Shown: positions 7,231-14,927 of the stretch, piece by piece
How positions within the stretch are numbered: position 1 is the first letter of the stretch
Layout: each line of letters begins with the position of its first letter
Assembly (NCBI GenBank): GCA_021298875.1
Contig: JAJTHJ010000172.1
Span: forward strand, 1-20,081
DNA: 20,081 nt
Source of the DNA: Burkholderiales bacterium
Lineage (GTDB): Bacteria; Pseudomonadota; Gammaproteobacteria; Burkholderiales; Burkholderiaceae_F
Reading direction: 5' to 3'
The notes under the pieces: generated by a model
Told to the model about the DNA's origin: nothing
Database searches by the model: none
What the model saw: the letters and a program-made list of their open reading frames with translations, nothing else
Position numbers and translations under genes: made by a program

Positions 7231-8672
7231 CGGTCGAGCAGATCGGCGTCGTCGAAGTGGCGGCGGCCGACGAAGGCGGTGGCGTGCCGGCCCCATTGCC
7301 GCATCTGCCCGGCGCTGGCAATGCCCATGGGCCAGAAGAAGTAACGCTCGGCGCGCTCGGTGCCGGCGATCAGGCCATCCGGACCGTAGGCGCTGCGGCT
7401 GCCGCCGGCGGGCAGCGGCAGCGTGCGTAGCGCGTTCTCGTCGATGAGTTCGTAGGCGACGGCTGCGCCGTCTTCGACTGGCGGCACGACGCGCACGCGC
7501 TGCAAGTAGTGCGTGCGGCTTGCCAAGTGCAGCTCGATCCGCTCGCCGGCGCGCGGCGCGGTAACGGTCTGCGGCGCGAACAGCCCTTCGTCCGGTGTTG
7601 CCGGTTGCGGGCGGGCGCGTACCCGCTCGGTCGGGAAGAACAGGTGGTAGCAGCCGCAGGGGTGGATGCTGTCGTAGACGAGCGGGGCACCCTGCCGATC
7701 GAGCGTCACGCGCCAGATCAGCCCGTCGAGTGCGCCGGCCAGCACGTCGAAGGACCCTTCGGCCGGCCGCGCCGGGAACCAGAACGTGTAAACGAGTTGC
7801 GGCAGCACCTGTCCATTGAAGCGCGTGAACGCCACGCGCACGTAGACCACGGGCTGGGCGGTGTCGGCGGCGACGCGCAGCCCGTCGCCGTCGGCGCGCC
7901 AGGCAAGTGCGCCGATGCGGTCGTCGTCGCTGGCGGTGTCGACCACGATGCGCGGGGCGTGGCGGGCGATCGCTTCGGCCCATTCGGTCGTGCTGAAGTT
8001 GGGCAAGGCAAAGGTCGCGGACGCCGGCAACCGTAGCGTCAGTTGCGGCCGCGCGGGCGGCGCGTAGGCCACCGGCGCGCCGGCCCGCGGCAAGTCGTTC
8101 AGCGGCGTGCCGAAGGTGGCGAGCGTGCGTTGCTGCCAGCCGGCGATGCCGGCGGCAAAGGCCACGCGCGTCAGCGGATACAAGCCAAGCGCGCGCTCCC
8201 AATCCGAATAGTCGTCGGGTACGACCGCGGCCGCGGCCAGCGGCGCCAGTTGCCTGTCGTCGGCCACTGCGAGCGTGGTGCGGCAGCCGTCGAAGGCGGG
8301 CGACGGCGGCAACGCGTCGCTGCCGAGGTTGGCGAGTTCCGCCACGCGCGCCTGCTGGTCGAGCTGCGCCATCAGCTCGGCCCACGGGCCGAAGGCGCGG
8401 CTGCGCTGCGCCTCGGGCGCGAGCGCCGCGGTAAAGCGATCGACGCGCAGGTAAGGAAAACCCGCCACGCGCGGTGCCGACGCGTCGCGCACGCCGGCGG
8501 CGTCGATCTTTGCATCGGCCGTGCGAAACAGCCGCGCGCAGTCGCCGACGCTGTCGGTGCGTTGCAGGTGCTCGGCCATCGGCGAGGCCGCGTAGGGATC
8601 GACGCTGGCGCAGCCGGCGAGTAGCGCCAGTACCAGCAGCGGCGCGGCGTGCCGCAGGCGATCAACGATCAC
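7206..8672 (-). CDS. Large putative lipoprotein of unknown function
   Basis: A 488-aa protein starting at GTG 8672-8670, which overlaps the TGA stop of the HNH gene (8671-8669). This start places a lipoprotein signal exactly at the N-terminus (RLRHAAPLLVLALLAGC, lipobox LAGC), which supports it over the longer open frame reaching 8876, which would run through HNH coding sequence. After the lipid Cys the protein looks soluble and periplasmic or outer-membrane attached. Notable parts are an early Cys in SVGDCARLF, a central region rich in short beta-like segments (VVYVRVAFTRFNGQVLPQLVYTFWF, given here only in part as VVYVRVAFTRFNG), and a Cys-rich SIHPCGCYHLFFP. No domain with known activity is recognised. 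Translational coupling to an HNH endonuclease gene is odd for an envelope protein and may just reflect compact packing. Confidence 0.8.
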   Translation of the reverse strand: MIVDRLRHAAPLLVLALLAGCASVDPYAASPMAEHLQRTDSVGDCARLFRTADAKIDAAGVRDASAPRVAGFPYLRVDRFTAALAPEAQRSRAFGPWAELMAQLDQQARVAELANLGSDALPPSPAFDGCRTTLAVADDRQLAPLAAAAVVPDDYSDWERALGLYPLTRVAFAAGIAGWQQRTLATFGTPLNDLPRAGAPVAYAPPARPQLTLRLPASATFALPNFSTTEWAEAIARHAPRIVVDTASDDDRIGALAWRADGDGLRVAADTAQPVVYVRVAFTRFNGQVLPQLVYTFWFPARPAEGSFDVLAGALDGLIWRVTLDRQGAPLVYDSIHPCGCYHLFFPTERVRARPQPATPDEGLFAPQTVTAPRAGERIELHLASRTHYLQRVRVVPPVEDGAAVAYELIDENALRTLPLPAGGSRSAYGPDGLIAGTERAERYFFWPMGIASAGQMRQWGRHATAFVGRRHFDDADLLDRYFEPAPP

Positions 8673-9253
8673 GCATGCGCCCAGCGCGAATGTCTGGGCA
8701 GGCTCGCCTGCAGGAAGACCATCTGATCGGCGAGGATGCGCCGGTTGCTCAAGATGAAGCCTTCGTTGCGGCACACCGCGTAGGGCACGTACAGCAGCGG
8801 CATGCGCGCTTCTTCCGGCGTGCGGTTGCCCTTGCGCGTGTTGCACGAGCGGCAGGCGGTGACCACGTTGGTCCACAGCGAGCGGCCGCCGCGCGATACC
8901 GGCAGGATGTGCTCCACGGTCAGTTCGCTCTCGGCGAACTGGCCGCCGCAGTAGCCGCAGATGTGGCGGTCGCGCAGAAAGAGCCGGTACTTGGTGAGGC
9001 CGACGTGCGCATGGCTGGTCGGGATGCGATGCCGGCCGCGGATCATCACGATCGAGCTGGCGATGAATTCCGAGCGTGCGCCGGTGGCGTCCTGCACGCC
9101 GCCCAGCATGCCGAAGAGATTTTCGCCGAGATCGGTGACGACTTTGCCAGAGGCGTAGTAGCGCGCCGCGCGTGCCAGGATGGCCCAGCGCACCGGCTGA
9201 CCGTGGCTGTCGATGATCAGAATTCTTGGCGCAGGATCGGATGCGGAAGGCAT
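8669..9253 (-). CDS. HNH endonuclease family protein
   Basis: A 194-aa cytoplasmic protein from the ATG at 9253-9251. The core is a zinc-knuckled HNH domain at about 95-150: C99xxC102 (CGYC), LTVEHILPVSRGG with H115, N129 in WTNVV, C134xxC137 and N138 (CRSCN), then K141. This is the McrA-like treble-clef arrangement with paired CxxC. The N-terminal ~80 residues carry a conserved-looking region (ILIIDSHGQPVRWAILARAARYY in part: DSHGQPVRWA) seen in chromosomal HNH proteins of proteobacteria that are not tied to introns or restriction systems. Function is probably DNA cleavage or repair, but the target is unknown. It is the first gene of a two-gene unit with the lipoprotein. No good Shine-Dalgarno is seen before the start. 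Confidence 0.87.
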   Translation of the reverse strand: MPSASDPAPRILIIDSHGQPVRWAILARAARYYASGKVVTDLGENLFGMLGGVQDATGARSEFIASSIVMIRGRHRIPTSHAHVGLTKYRLFLRDRHICGYCGGQFAESELTVEHILPVSRGGRSLWTNVVTACRSCNTRKGNRTPEEARMPLLYVPYAVCRNEGFILSNRRILADQMVFLQASLPRHSRWAHA

Positions 9254-9273
9254 GGCGCGTAGTGTGCCATGCG

Positions 9274-9287
9274 GCGCGCCGGCGCGC
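9274..9287. repeat. 14-bp perfect palindrome in the divergent intergenic region
   Basis: GCGCGCCGGCGCGC is a perfect palindrome, 21 bases upstream of the HNH start, in the 172-base gap between the HNH gene and the divergent membrane-protein gene. At this GC content GC-only palindromes are not rare, so an operator role is only a possibility. Confidence 0.3.
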
Positions 9288-9328
9288 AGGCCGTGCCCGA
9301 TTCGGCGCCGCCTCGCGCAGGCGGGCGA

Positions 9329-9357
9329 TTGACCGTGCCGCGGGGACGGCGCAGCAT
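9329..9357 (+). promoter_or_regulatory. Weak candidate promoter for the membrane/secreted protein pair
   Basis: TTGACC (9329-9334, five of six consensus bases) is followed after 17 bases by CAGCAT (9352-9357, three of six). It would give a leader of about 60 bases before the ATG at 9426. The poor -10 keeps this tentative. Confidence 0.3.
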
Positions 9358-9425
9358 GGCTATGCATGTCAGCCGAGCGGATCGCGCCTATCCGACTGCG
9401 CGAGGCTGCCGGAAAGACAGATGCC

Positions 9426-10538
9426 ATGGCCAGCACGGAGCCCGCGGGTCTAGCCCGCTTCGATCTGAAGAAGGCGCTTGACCTGATTGCGGCCGTGGCC
9501 GCGCTGCTGGCGCCGGCGGCGATCTTCTACGCGGTGGGCTACATCGTCATCCAGACCTACGTCGTGGCGGTGCGGGTCAATGCGACGTTTTGGTTCACCG
9601 AGCATTTCTACCGCGAAGCCGGCGCCAGCTTGCTTCTGGCGGCGATCGGCGCCGCTGTTTTGCTGCCGCACGTGCTGGTACCGTTGGCAGCGGCGCTGCT
9701 GCTGCTCTTCCCCGCGGCCGCCGGGCCGGGCTGGCGCGAGCGGGTGTGGGCGCGCTTGGACGGGGCGGGGATCCGGCTGTCGCCGCCGCTGCGCAGACGT
9801 CTCTTCATGACGATCCTGCTGCTGGCGGTAGCCGCGGTGTGGCTGTTGTTCGCCGCGGCGCAGCCGACCGGGCTGCCGGCGTCCCGCCAAGCGTGGGCGG
9901 CGGCACGGCTGCTTTTCACCGATCAGTGGATCTTCCCCGCCTGGTTCATCGCCAACCTGGATGTCGCCAAGTCGCTGCGCTATCCGACCGCGGTGCTGTT
10001 TGCGCTGGCCCTGCCGGTGCTTGGGACTCTGGCGGCGCTCGCCGCGTGCGCGGTGCGCGACTGCGTGCGCGCCCGCGAGGCGCCGCCGGCGACCCTGCGC
10101 GCGCCGCGGCCGCTGGCGGCGCTGCTCTGGCTCGTCGCTACCCTGGTGTTCGGCAGCTACGTCGCCATCGGCTACGGCGCGTTCTTTTTCGATGTGGGCG
10201 CGGTGCCGCTGGTCGATGCCGAGAAGTGCCGGCCCGTGGCTCAGGCGGGCGGTGGCAAGGCTGGCAGTGGGCAAGGCCAGGACAGTGCGACCGACACTCG
10301 CGACGCGATCATCGACTGCTACCTGTTGGCGCGCTTCGACGAGCGCTACATCCTGTTCGGTTGGCAGGCCGGGCCGGCGGGCGCGGGTTCGGCGCCGATT
10401 TACGTCAAGCAGGTGCGCGATCTGGAGCCGTTCAGTCTGGCGATCAACCCCGGGTTGCCGCTGCGCTCGCTGCGCGACGCCTACGACCGCATGGGGGGCG
10501 TTGCCGCGCCGGCCGCTGCGGACAAGGAGGGCAAATGA
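9426..10538 (+). CDS. Polytopic inner-membrane protein of unknown function
   Basis: A 370-aa protein from ATG 9426, preceded by GGAAAG (9411-9416); an upstream in-frame ATG at 9366 would add 20 hydrophilic residues with no better ribosome site. Hydrophobic segments fall at about residues 20-49, 65-100 (long enough for two helices), 128-148, 187-211 and 230-256, followed by a soluble C-terminal part of about 115 residues with two Cys (in EKCRP and IIDCYLLARF) and the segment DERYILFGWQ. The architecture, a membrane anchor with a C-terminal globular domain, could be a sensor or a scaffold, but no family is recognised. Its stop overlaps the next start as ATGA (10535-10538), so it is translationally coupled to the small secreted protein, suggesting they work together. 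Confidence 0.78.
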   Translation: MASTEPAGLARFDLKKALDLIAAVAALLAPAAIFYAVGYIVIQTYVVAVRVNATFWFTEHFYREAGASLLLAAIGAAVLLPHVLVPLAAALLLLFPAAAGPGWRERVWARLDGAGIRLSPPLRRRLFMTILLLAVAAVWLLFAAAQPTGLPASRQAWAAARLLFTDQWIFPAWFIANLDVAKSLRYPTAVLFALALPVLGTLAALAACAVRDCVRAREAPPATLRAPRPLAALLWLVATLVFGSYVAIGYGAFFFDVGAVPLVDAEKCRPVAQAGGGKAGSGQGQDSATDTRDAIIDCYLLARFDERYILFGWQAGPAGAGSAPIYVKQVRDLEPFSLAINPGLPLRSLRDAYDRMGGVAAPAAADKEGK

Positions 10539-10954
10539 TCTTCGGCGATGGTTTGGGATGGACGAGGGTGCTGCTGTTGGCTGCGGGCGCGGCGGCGCTG
10601 CCCGCGGGCGCGCAGACCGTGCGCTTGTATGCCGGCGACCGTGCGGAGATCGTAGCCACGGCCGCGGCGGCGCCGACGGTGCTGCGACTGGGCCAGCCCT
10701 GGACCGCACCGGTACCGGCGCTGGAGTTGGCGCCGGCCGCGCTGGGGCAGCCGCTCAACCGCATCTGCTGCACCACGCCCAATTGCGCGTCCGAGCGCAA
10801 CGTGGTCGTCGGCGCGCCGCGCTCGGAGGTGATCGGTCGCTACGGCGCGGCCTGGCTGCCGACGAGCAGCGCCACGCGGCTGGCCTACCCCGGCATCCAG
10901 TTCGACTTCGACGGCGGCCAGCGCGTGCAGCGCATCTGCGTCGTGCCGCGCTGA
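10535..10954 (+). CDS. Small secreted Cys-containing protein of unknown function
   Basis: A 139-aa product whose ATG overlaps the previous stop (ATGA) and has GGAGG (10526-10530) four bases upstream. Residues 1-26 form a Sec signal peptide (TRVLLLAAGAAALPAGA, cleavage likely before QTVRLY), so the mature protein of about 113 residues is periplasmic or exported. It has four cysteines, C78, C79 and C84 in ICCTTPNC and C135 near the end, which could form two disulfides. A GxxRSEVIGRYG-like segment (APRSEVIGRYG) follows. No known domain is recognised. Coupling to the polytopic membrane protein suggests an extracytoplasmic partner of its C-terminal domain. Confidence 0.72.
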   Translation: MIFGDGLGWTRVLLLAAGAAALPAGAQTVRLYAGDRAEIVATAAAAPTVLRLGQPWTAPVPALELAPAALGQPLNRICCTTPNCASERNVVVGAPRSEVIGRYGAAWLPTSSATRLAYPGIQFDFDGGQRVQRICVVPR

Positions 10955-10978
10955 GGCGGTGGTGCAGGCGCGCGCAGA

Positions 10979-11000
10979 GTGCGGCGCCCGCCCGCCGCAC
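10979..11000. repeat. 8-bp GC hairpin between the secreted-protein gene and the ABC operon
   Basis: GTGCGGCG (10979-10986) pairs perfectly with CGCCGCAC (10993-11000) around a six-base loop. It lies 25 bases after the stop at 10954 and about 20 bases before a TATAGT box. No T-run follows, so it is not a standard intrinsic terminator; it could still protect the upstream mRNA 3' end or bind a regulator of the operon. Confidence 0.4.
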
Positions 11001-11020
11001 CCGCGCCGGCCGCTCGCGGC

Positions 11021-11026
11021 TATAGT
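11021..11026 (+). promoter_or_regulatory. Possible -10 box of the peptide ABC operon
   Basis: TATAGT (five of six bases of TATAAT) sits 48 bases before the permease ATG, in a region otherwise almost pure G/C. No clear -35 is seen about 17 bases upstream. An activator-dependent promoter would fit, but this is inference. Confidence 0.35.
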
Positions 11027-11073
11027 CGCGCATCTTTGGCCGCCTGTTGCGGGTGGCCGCACCCGCCCCTCCG

Positions 11074-12057
11074 ATGCTCGCGTTCATCGTCCGCCGCCTG
11101 CTGCAAGCCGTGCTCGTGATGCTGGCGGTGGCGTTTATCGCCTTCCTGCTCTTTCAGTACGTGGGCGACCCGGTCTCGCAGATGCTCGGGCAGGACGCCA
11201 CGCCCGAAGACCGCATGCGGCTGCGCTCCGAACTCGGGCTCGATCAGCCGTTCTTCGTGCAGTTCGCGCACTTCGTGGCCAACGCGGTGCAGGGCGACTT
11301 CGGCCTCAGCCTGCGTCAGGGCCGGGCGGTGTCCACGCTGATTGCCGAGCGGCTGCCGGCCACGCTGGAGCTGGCCGTAGCCGCGGCCTTCATCGCCATC
11401 GCCGTGGGTATTCCGGCCGGGGTGTACACGGCGCTGCGGCGCAATTCCTGGCTGTCGCAACTGTTGCTCGCCGGCTCGCTGATCGGCGTGTCGCTGCCGA
11501 CTTTTCTGATCGGCATTTTGCTGATCCTCGTCTTTGCCGTGCAGTTGGGCTGGCTGCCCTCGTACGGGCGCGGCGAGGTGGTGCAGATCGGCTGGTGGAG
11601 CACGGGGCTGCTGACGGCGGCCGGCTGGAAGCACCTGATCCTGCCGGCGATCACCTTGTCGCTGTTTCAGCTGACGCTGATCCTGCGCCTGGTGCGCGCC
11701 GAGATGCTCGAAGTGCTGCGCACCGACTACATCAAGTTCGCGCGTGCGCGCGGGCTGACCGACCGTGCCGTGCATTTTGGCCACGCGCTGAAGAACACCC
11801 TGGTGCCGGTGATCACCATCACCGGCTTGCAACTGGGCGGGATCATCGCTTTTGCCATCGTCACCGAGACCGTGTTCCAGTGGCCGGGCATGGGGCTGCT
11901 CTTCATCCAGAGCGTGCAGTTTGCCGACATCCCGGTGATGGCCGCGTACCTGTGCCTGATCGCCCTGATCTTCGTGGCGATCAATCTGGCGGTCGATCTG
12001 CTGTACTTCGCCGTCGACCCGCGGCTGCGCATCGAGCGCAGCGCCGCGGCGCACTGA
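11074..12057 (+). CDS. Peptide-type ABC transporter permease, DppB/OppB-like
   Basis: A 327-aa inner-membrane permease of the binding-protein-dependent peptide/nickel class. The ATG at 11074 gives the typical N-terminus FIVRRLLQAVLVMLAVAFIA, a first helix of the DppB family; no Shine-Dalgarno precedes it and in-frame TTG (11047) and GTG (11053) codons exist upstream. The family segments LGLDQPFFVQF and GDFGLSL follow helix 1. Helices fill about residues 90-160 and 180-205, and the EAA loop that contacts the ATPases lies at about 210-228 (EMLEVLRTDYIKFARARGL). It ends with the usual DPRLR tail. It opens an operon that also holds the solute-binding protein, second permease and both ATPases, so together they make a full importer. 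The substrate (di/oligopeptide, or peptide-like compound) is not set by the permease sequence. Confidence 0.92.
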   Translation: MLAFIVRRLLQAVLVMLAVAFIAFLLFQYVGDPVSQMLGQDATPEDRMRLRSELGLDQPFFVQFAHFVANAVQGDFGLSLRQGRAVSTLIAERLPATLELAVAAAFIAIAVGIPAGVYTALRRNSWLSQLLLAGSLIGVSLPTFLIGILLILVFAVQLGWLPSYGRGEVVQIGWWSTGLLTAAGWKHLILPAITLSLFQLTLILRLVRAEMLEVLRTDYIKFARARGLTDRAVHFGHALKNTLVPVITITGLQLGGIIAFAIVTETVFQWPGMGLLFIQSVQFADIPVMAAYLCLIALIFVAINLAVDLLYFAVDPRLRIERSAAAH

Positions 12058-12062
12058 TCGCG

Positions 12063-13283
12063 ATGGACGGTGGCGCGACGATGGACGGCAGCCTGGGCAG
12101 CGCGCTCGCCTTCGTGCAGGACCGGCACGAGGCGTTTACGCGCCTGCGGCGCGACTTGCACGCGCACCCGGAACTGGGCTTCGAGGAGCACCGCACGGCG
12201 GCGCTGGTGGCCGAGCGGCTGCACGGCTGGGGCATCGAAGTGCATACGGGCGTGGGCCGCACCGGCGTGGTTGGCGTGGTTCATGGGCGCGGCGAGGGGC
12301 CGCGCGCGGTGGGCCTGCGCGCGGACATGGATGCGCTGCCGCTTACCGAGGACAACGACTTCGCCCATCGCTCCACCCGCACCGGCCTGATGCACGGTTG
12401 CGGCCACGACGGGCACACGACGATGTTGCTCGCCGCCGCCGAGTATCTGGCTGCGCAGCGCGATTTCGACGGCCGCGTGGTACTGATCTTCCAGCCGGCC
12501 GAAGAAGGCCGCGGCGGGGCGAAGGCGATGATCGAGGATGGCCTCTTTGCCCGCTTTCCGGTCGATGAGGTCTACGCGCTGCACAACTGGCCCGGCCTGC
12601 CGGCGGGGCAGATCGGGCTCAACCCCGGACCGATGATGGCGGCGGCCGACCGGGTGGAGATCACCATCACCGGCCGCGGCGGGCACGGCGCGCACCCGCA
12701 TCTGGCCGTCGATCCGGTGCTGATCGCCGCGCACATCGTGATCGCCGCGCAGAGCATCGTCGCCCGCAACGTGCCGCCGCTGGAGTCGGCGGTGGTGTCG
12801 CTGTGCGCAATGCAGGCGGGCGACCTCGGCGCGATGAGCGTGGTGCCGGCGCAGGCGCGGCTGGTCGGCACCGTGCGCACTTTCCAGCGCCACGTGCAGG
12901 ATTTGATCGAAGAGCGACTGGCCGCGCTGGTGCGCGACACCGCGCGCGCTTTTGGCGGCAGCGCCGACGTGCGCTACACGCGCAGCTACCCGGCCACCAT
13001 CAACCTCCGCCCGCAGTACGAGCACGCGCTGGCGGTCGCCCGCGCGCTGGTCGGCGACGAGCGCGTCGTGGCCGAACTGCCGCCCAGCATGGGCTCGGAG
13101 GACTTCTCCTTCATGCTGCACGAGCGCCCCGGCTGCTACGTGCGGCTGGGGCAGGGCGGCGCCGACGGCGGCTGCTGGCTGCACAACAGCCGTTACGATT
13201 TCAACGACGCGGTGATCCCGCTCGGTGCGGCTTATCTGGCCGCGCTGGCGCAACGCCGCCTGCCGCGCCATCCCGCGCCGTAG
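12063..13283 (+). CDS. M20 family metal-dependent amidohydrolase / N-acyl-amino-acid hydrolase
   Basis: A 406-aa cytoplasmic enzyme of the M20D (hippurate hydrolase/IAA-amino acid hydrolase/N-acetyldiaminopimelate deacetylase-like) group, which hydrolyses amide bonds of N-acyl amino acids. Metal and catalytic residues are visible: D88/D90 in LRADMDALP, C113 and H115 in HGCGHDGH, E147-E148 in QPAEEG, H174 in LHNWP, and a C-terminal LHNSRYDFND. A dimerisation-type lid domain lies between, starting near ITGRGGHGAHPH. The ATG at 12063 lies five bases after the permease stop; an ATG at 12081 is an alternative, removing six residues, and neither has a clear Shine-Dalgarno. Being inside an ABC importer operon, it probably acts on the imported compound. 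Exact acyl group and amino acid cannot be named. Confidence 0.9.
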   Translation: MDGGATMDGSLGSALAFVQDRHEAFTRLRRDLHAHPELGFEEHRTAALVAERLHGWGIEVHTGVGRTGVVGVVHGRGEGPRAVGLRADMDALPLTEDNDFAHRSTRTGLMHGCGHDGHTTMLLAAAEYLAAQRDFDGRVVLIFQPAEEGRGGAKAMIEDGLFARFPVDEVYALHNWPGLPAGQIGLNPGPMMAAADRVEITITGRGGHGAHPHLAVDPVLIAAHIVIAAQSIVARNVPPLESAVVSLCAMQAGDLGAMSVVPAQARLVGTVRTFQRHVQDLIEERLAALVRDTARAFGGSADVRYTRSYPATINLRPQYEHALAVARALVGDERVVAELPPSMGSEDFSFMLHERPGCYVRLGQGGADGGCWLHNSRYDFNDAVIPLGAAYLAALAQRRLPRHPAP

Positions 13284-13315
13284 TCCTGCACATTGACCCC
13301 ACCCGGAGACCCGCA

Positions 13316-14908
13316 ATGAGCCGATCCACCCCCCTGCGCCGCGCCGTGCTGGCGCTCGCCGCCGCGGCCGCCCTGGCGATCGGCGCGCCCGTGGCCGCCA
13401 AGACCTTCAAGTTCGCCAATCAGGGCGATGCGCTGTCGATGGACCCGCACTCGCTCAACGAGTCGCTGCAACTGAACTTCACCTTCAACATCTACGAAGG
13501 GCTGGTCGGGCGCGGGCAAAAGCTCGAAGTGGTGCCGGCGCTGGCCACCGACTGGAAGCAGACCGCGCCGACCGTCTGGCGCTTCAACCTGCGCCGCGGC
13601 GTGAAGTTCCACGACGGCACGCCGTTTACCGCCGAGGACGTGATCTTCTCCTTCAACCGCGCCCGCGGCGACGGCTCGGATGTGAAGACCTACGTCGGCG
13701 CGATCAAGGAAATCCGCAAGATCGACGACCACACCATCGACATCGTCACCAACGAGCCGTTCCCGATCCTGCCCGACGTGATCACCAACTGGGCGATCAT
13801 GAGCAAGGCTTGGTGCGAGGCCAACCGCGCCACCCAGCCGGTGGACAAGCGCAAGGGGGTGGAGAACACCGCCTCGTTCAAGGCCAACGGCACGGGGCCG
13901 TTCCGCCTGCGCGCGCGCGAACCGGGCATCCGCACGACGCTCGTGCGCAACGCCGATTACTGGGACCGCTCGATCCCCACCAACGTCGAAGAAGTGATCT
14001 TTACCCCGATCGGCAGCGCCTCGACGCGGGTGGCCGCGCTGCTGTCCGGCGAGATCGACATGATGGAGCCGGTGCCGGTGCAGGACGTGGCGCGCCTCGC
14101 CGCCGACGGCAAGCTCAAGGTGATGCAGGGGCCGGAGCTGCGCACCATCTTCCTCGGCATGGACCAGTCGCGCAACGAGCTGCTGTTCTCCAGCGTCAAG
14201 GGCAAGAACCCGTTCAAGGACAAGCGGGTGCGGCAGGCGTTTTATCAGGCCATCGACATCAACGCGATCCAGAAGGCGGTGATGCGTGGCGCCTCCACGC
14301 CGACGGCGCTGATGATCGCGCCGGGCATCAAGGGCTTCCCGGCGGATCTGAACACGCGCCTGACCTACGACGTCGAGGCGGCGAAGAAGCTGCTGGCCGA
14401 GGCCGGCTACGCGCAGGGCTTCGAGGTCGGCATGAACTGCCCGAACGACCGCTACGTCAACGATGAGGACATCTGCCGCGCGGTGGCGGCGATGCTGGCC
14501 CGCGTCGGCATCAAGGTCAACTTGATGGCCGAAAGCAAGGCCACCTACTTCCCGAAGATCCTGTCGCGCAACACCTCGTTCTACCTGCTCGGCTGGACGC
14601 CCGGCAGCTACGACTCGCACAACCCGCTCTTTGCGCTGATGGCCACCCCCGGCGCCGGCGGCCAGGGGCAGTTCAACCTCGGCTCCTACAGCAATGCGCG
14701 CGTCGATGAACTGACCAAGGCCATCGCTACCGAGACCGACCAGACCAAGCGCAACGCCATGATCCGCGAGGCGATGAAACTGCACCAGGACGACATCGGC
14801 CACCTGCCGCTGCACCAGCAGGCGCTCGCCTGGGCGATGAAGCGCAACATCGAGTTGGTGCAGTTGGCAGACAACTACATGTTCTTGAAGTGGGTGGTGG
14901 TGAAGTAA
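13316..14908 (+). CDS. Periplasmic solute-binding protein of a peptide-type ABC transporter (SBP family 5, DppA-like)
   Basis: A 530-aa exported protein of the extracellular solute-binding family 5. The ATG at 13316 has GGAG (13305-13308) seven bases upstream and opens onto a Sec signal peptide (RRAVLALAAAAALAIGAPVAA, cleavage near residue 28). The mature start KTFKFANQGDALSMDPH, the ENL-type segment FNIYEGLVG, and RRGVKFHDGTPFTAEDVIFS are hallmarks of the family; the latter two form the conserved N-lobe. A C-terminal lobe includes NPFKDKRVRQAFYQAID and the segment FYLLGWTPGSYDSHNPLF. There is no lipobox, so it is freely periplasmic. It delivers ligand to the two permeases flanking it in the operon. 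Ligand is unknown; the neighbouring M20 hydrolase suggests peptides or N-acyl amino acids. Confidence 0.93.
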   Translation: MSRSTPLRRAVLALAAAAALAIGAPVAAKTFKFANQGDALSMDPHSLNESLQLNFTFNIYEGLVGRGQKLEVVPALATDWKQTAPTVWRFNLRRGVKFHDGTPFTAEDVIFSFNRARGDGSDVKTYVGAIKEIRKIDDHTIDIVTNEPFPILPDVITNWAIMSKAWCEANRATQPVDKRKGVENTASFKANGTGPFRLRAREPGIRTTLVRNADYWDRSIPTNVEEVIFTPIGSASTRVAALLSGEIDMMEPVPVQDVARLAADGKLKVMQGPELRTIFLGMDQSRNELLFSSVKGKNPFKDKRVRQAFYQAIDINAIQKAVMRGASTPTALMIAPGIKGFPADLNTRLTYDVEAAKKLLAEAGYAQGFEVGMNCPNDRYVNDEDICRAVAAMLARVGIKVNLMAESKATYFPKILSRNTSFYLLGWTPGSYDSHNPLFALMATPGAGGQGQFNLGSYSNARVDELTKAIATETDQTKRNAMIREAMKLHQDDIGHLPLHQQALAWAMKRNIELVQLADNYMFLKWVVVK

Positions 14909-14927
14909 ACCGCCGGCAGCGATCACC

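Noticed and set aside
5164..8385. A minus-strand open frame of over 1000 codons spanning the region of the META lipoprotein and the unknown lipoprotein
   Set aside because: Only its last 266 codons are the EEP gene. The rest is Arg/Ala/Pro-rich low-complexity translation antisense to a well-supported lipoprotein and out of frame with another, a usual by-product of high GC.
8669..9253. HNH protein as a homing endonuclease or restriction enzyme
   Set aside because: No intron, intein, methylase or repeat flanks it; it sits as an ordinary operon gene.
11727..13316. Long minus-strand open frame antisense to the M20 and permease genes
   Set aside because: Both plus-strand genes have full family motifs; the antisense translation is His/Arg/Gln-rich and matches nothing recognised.
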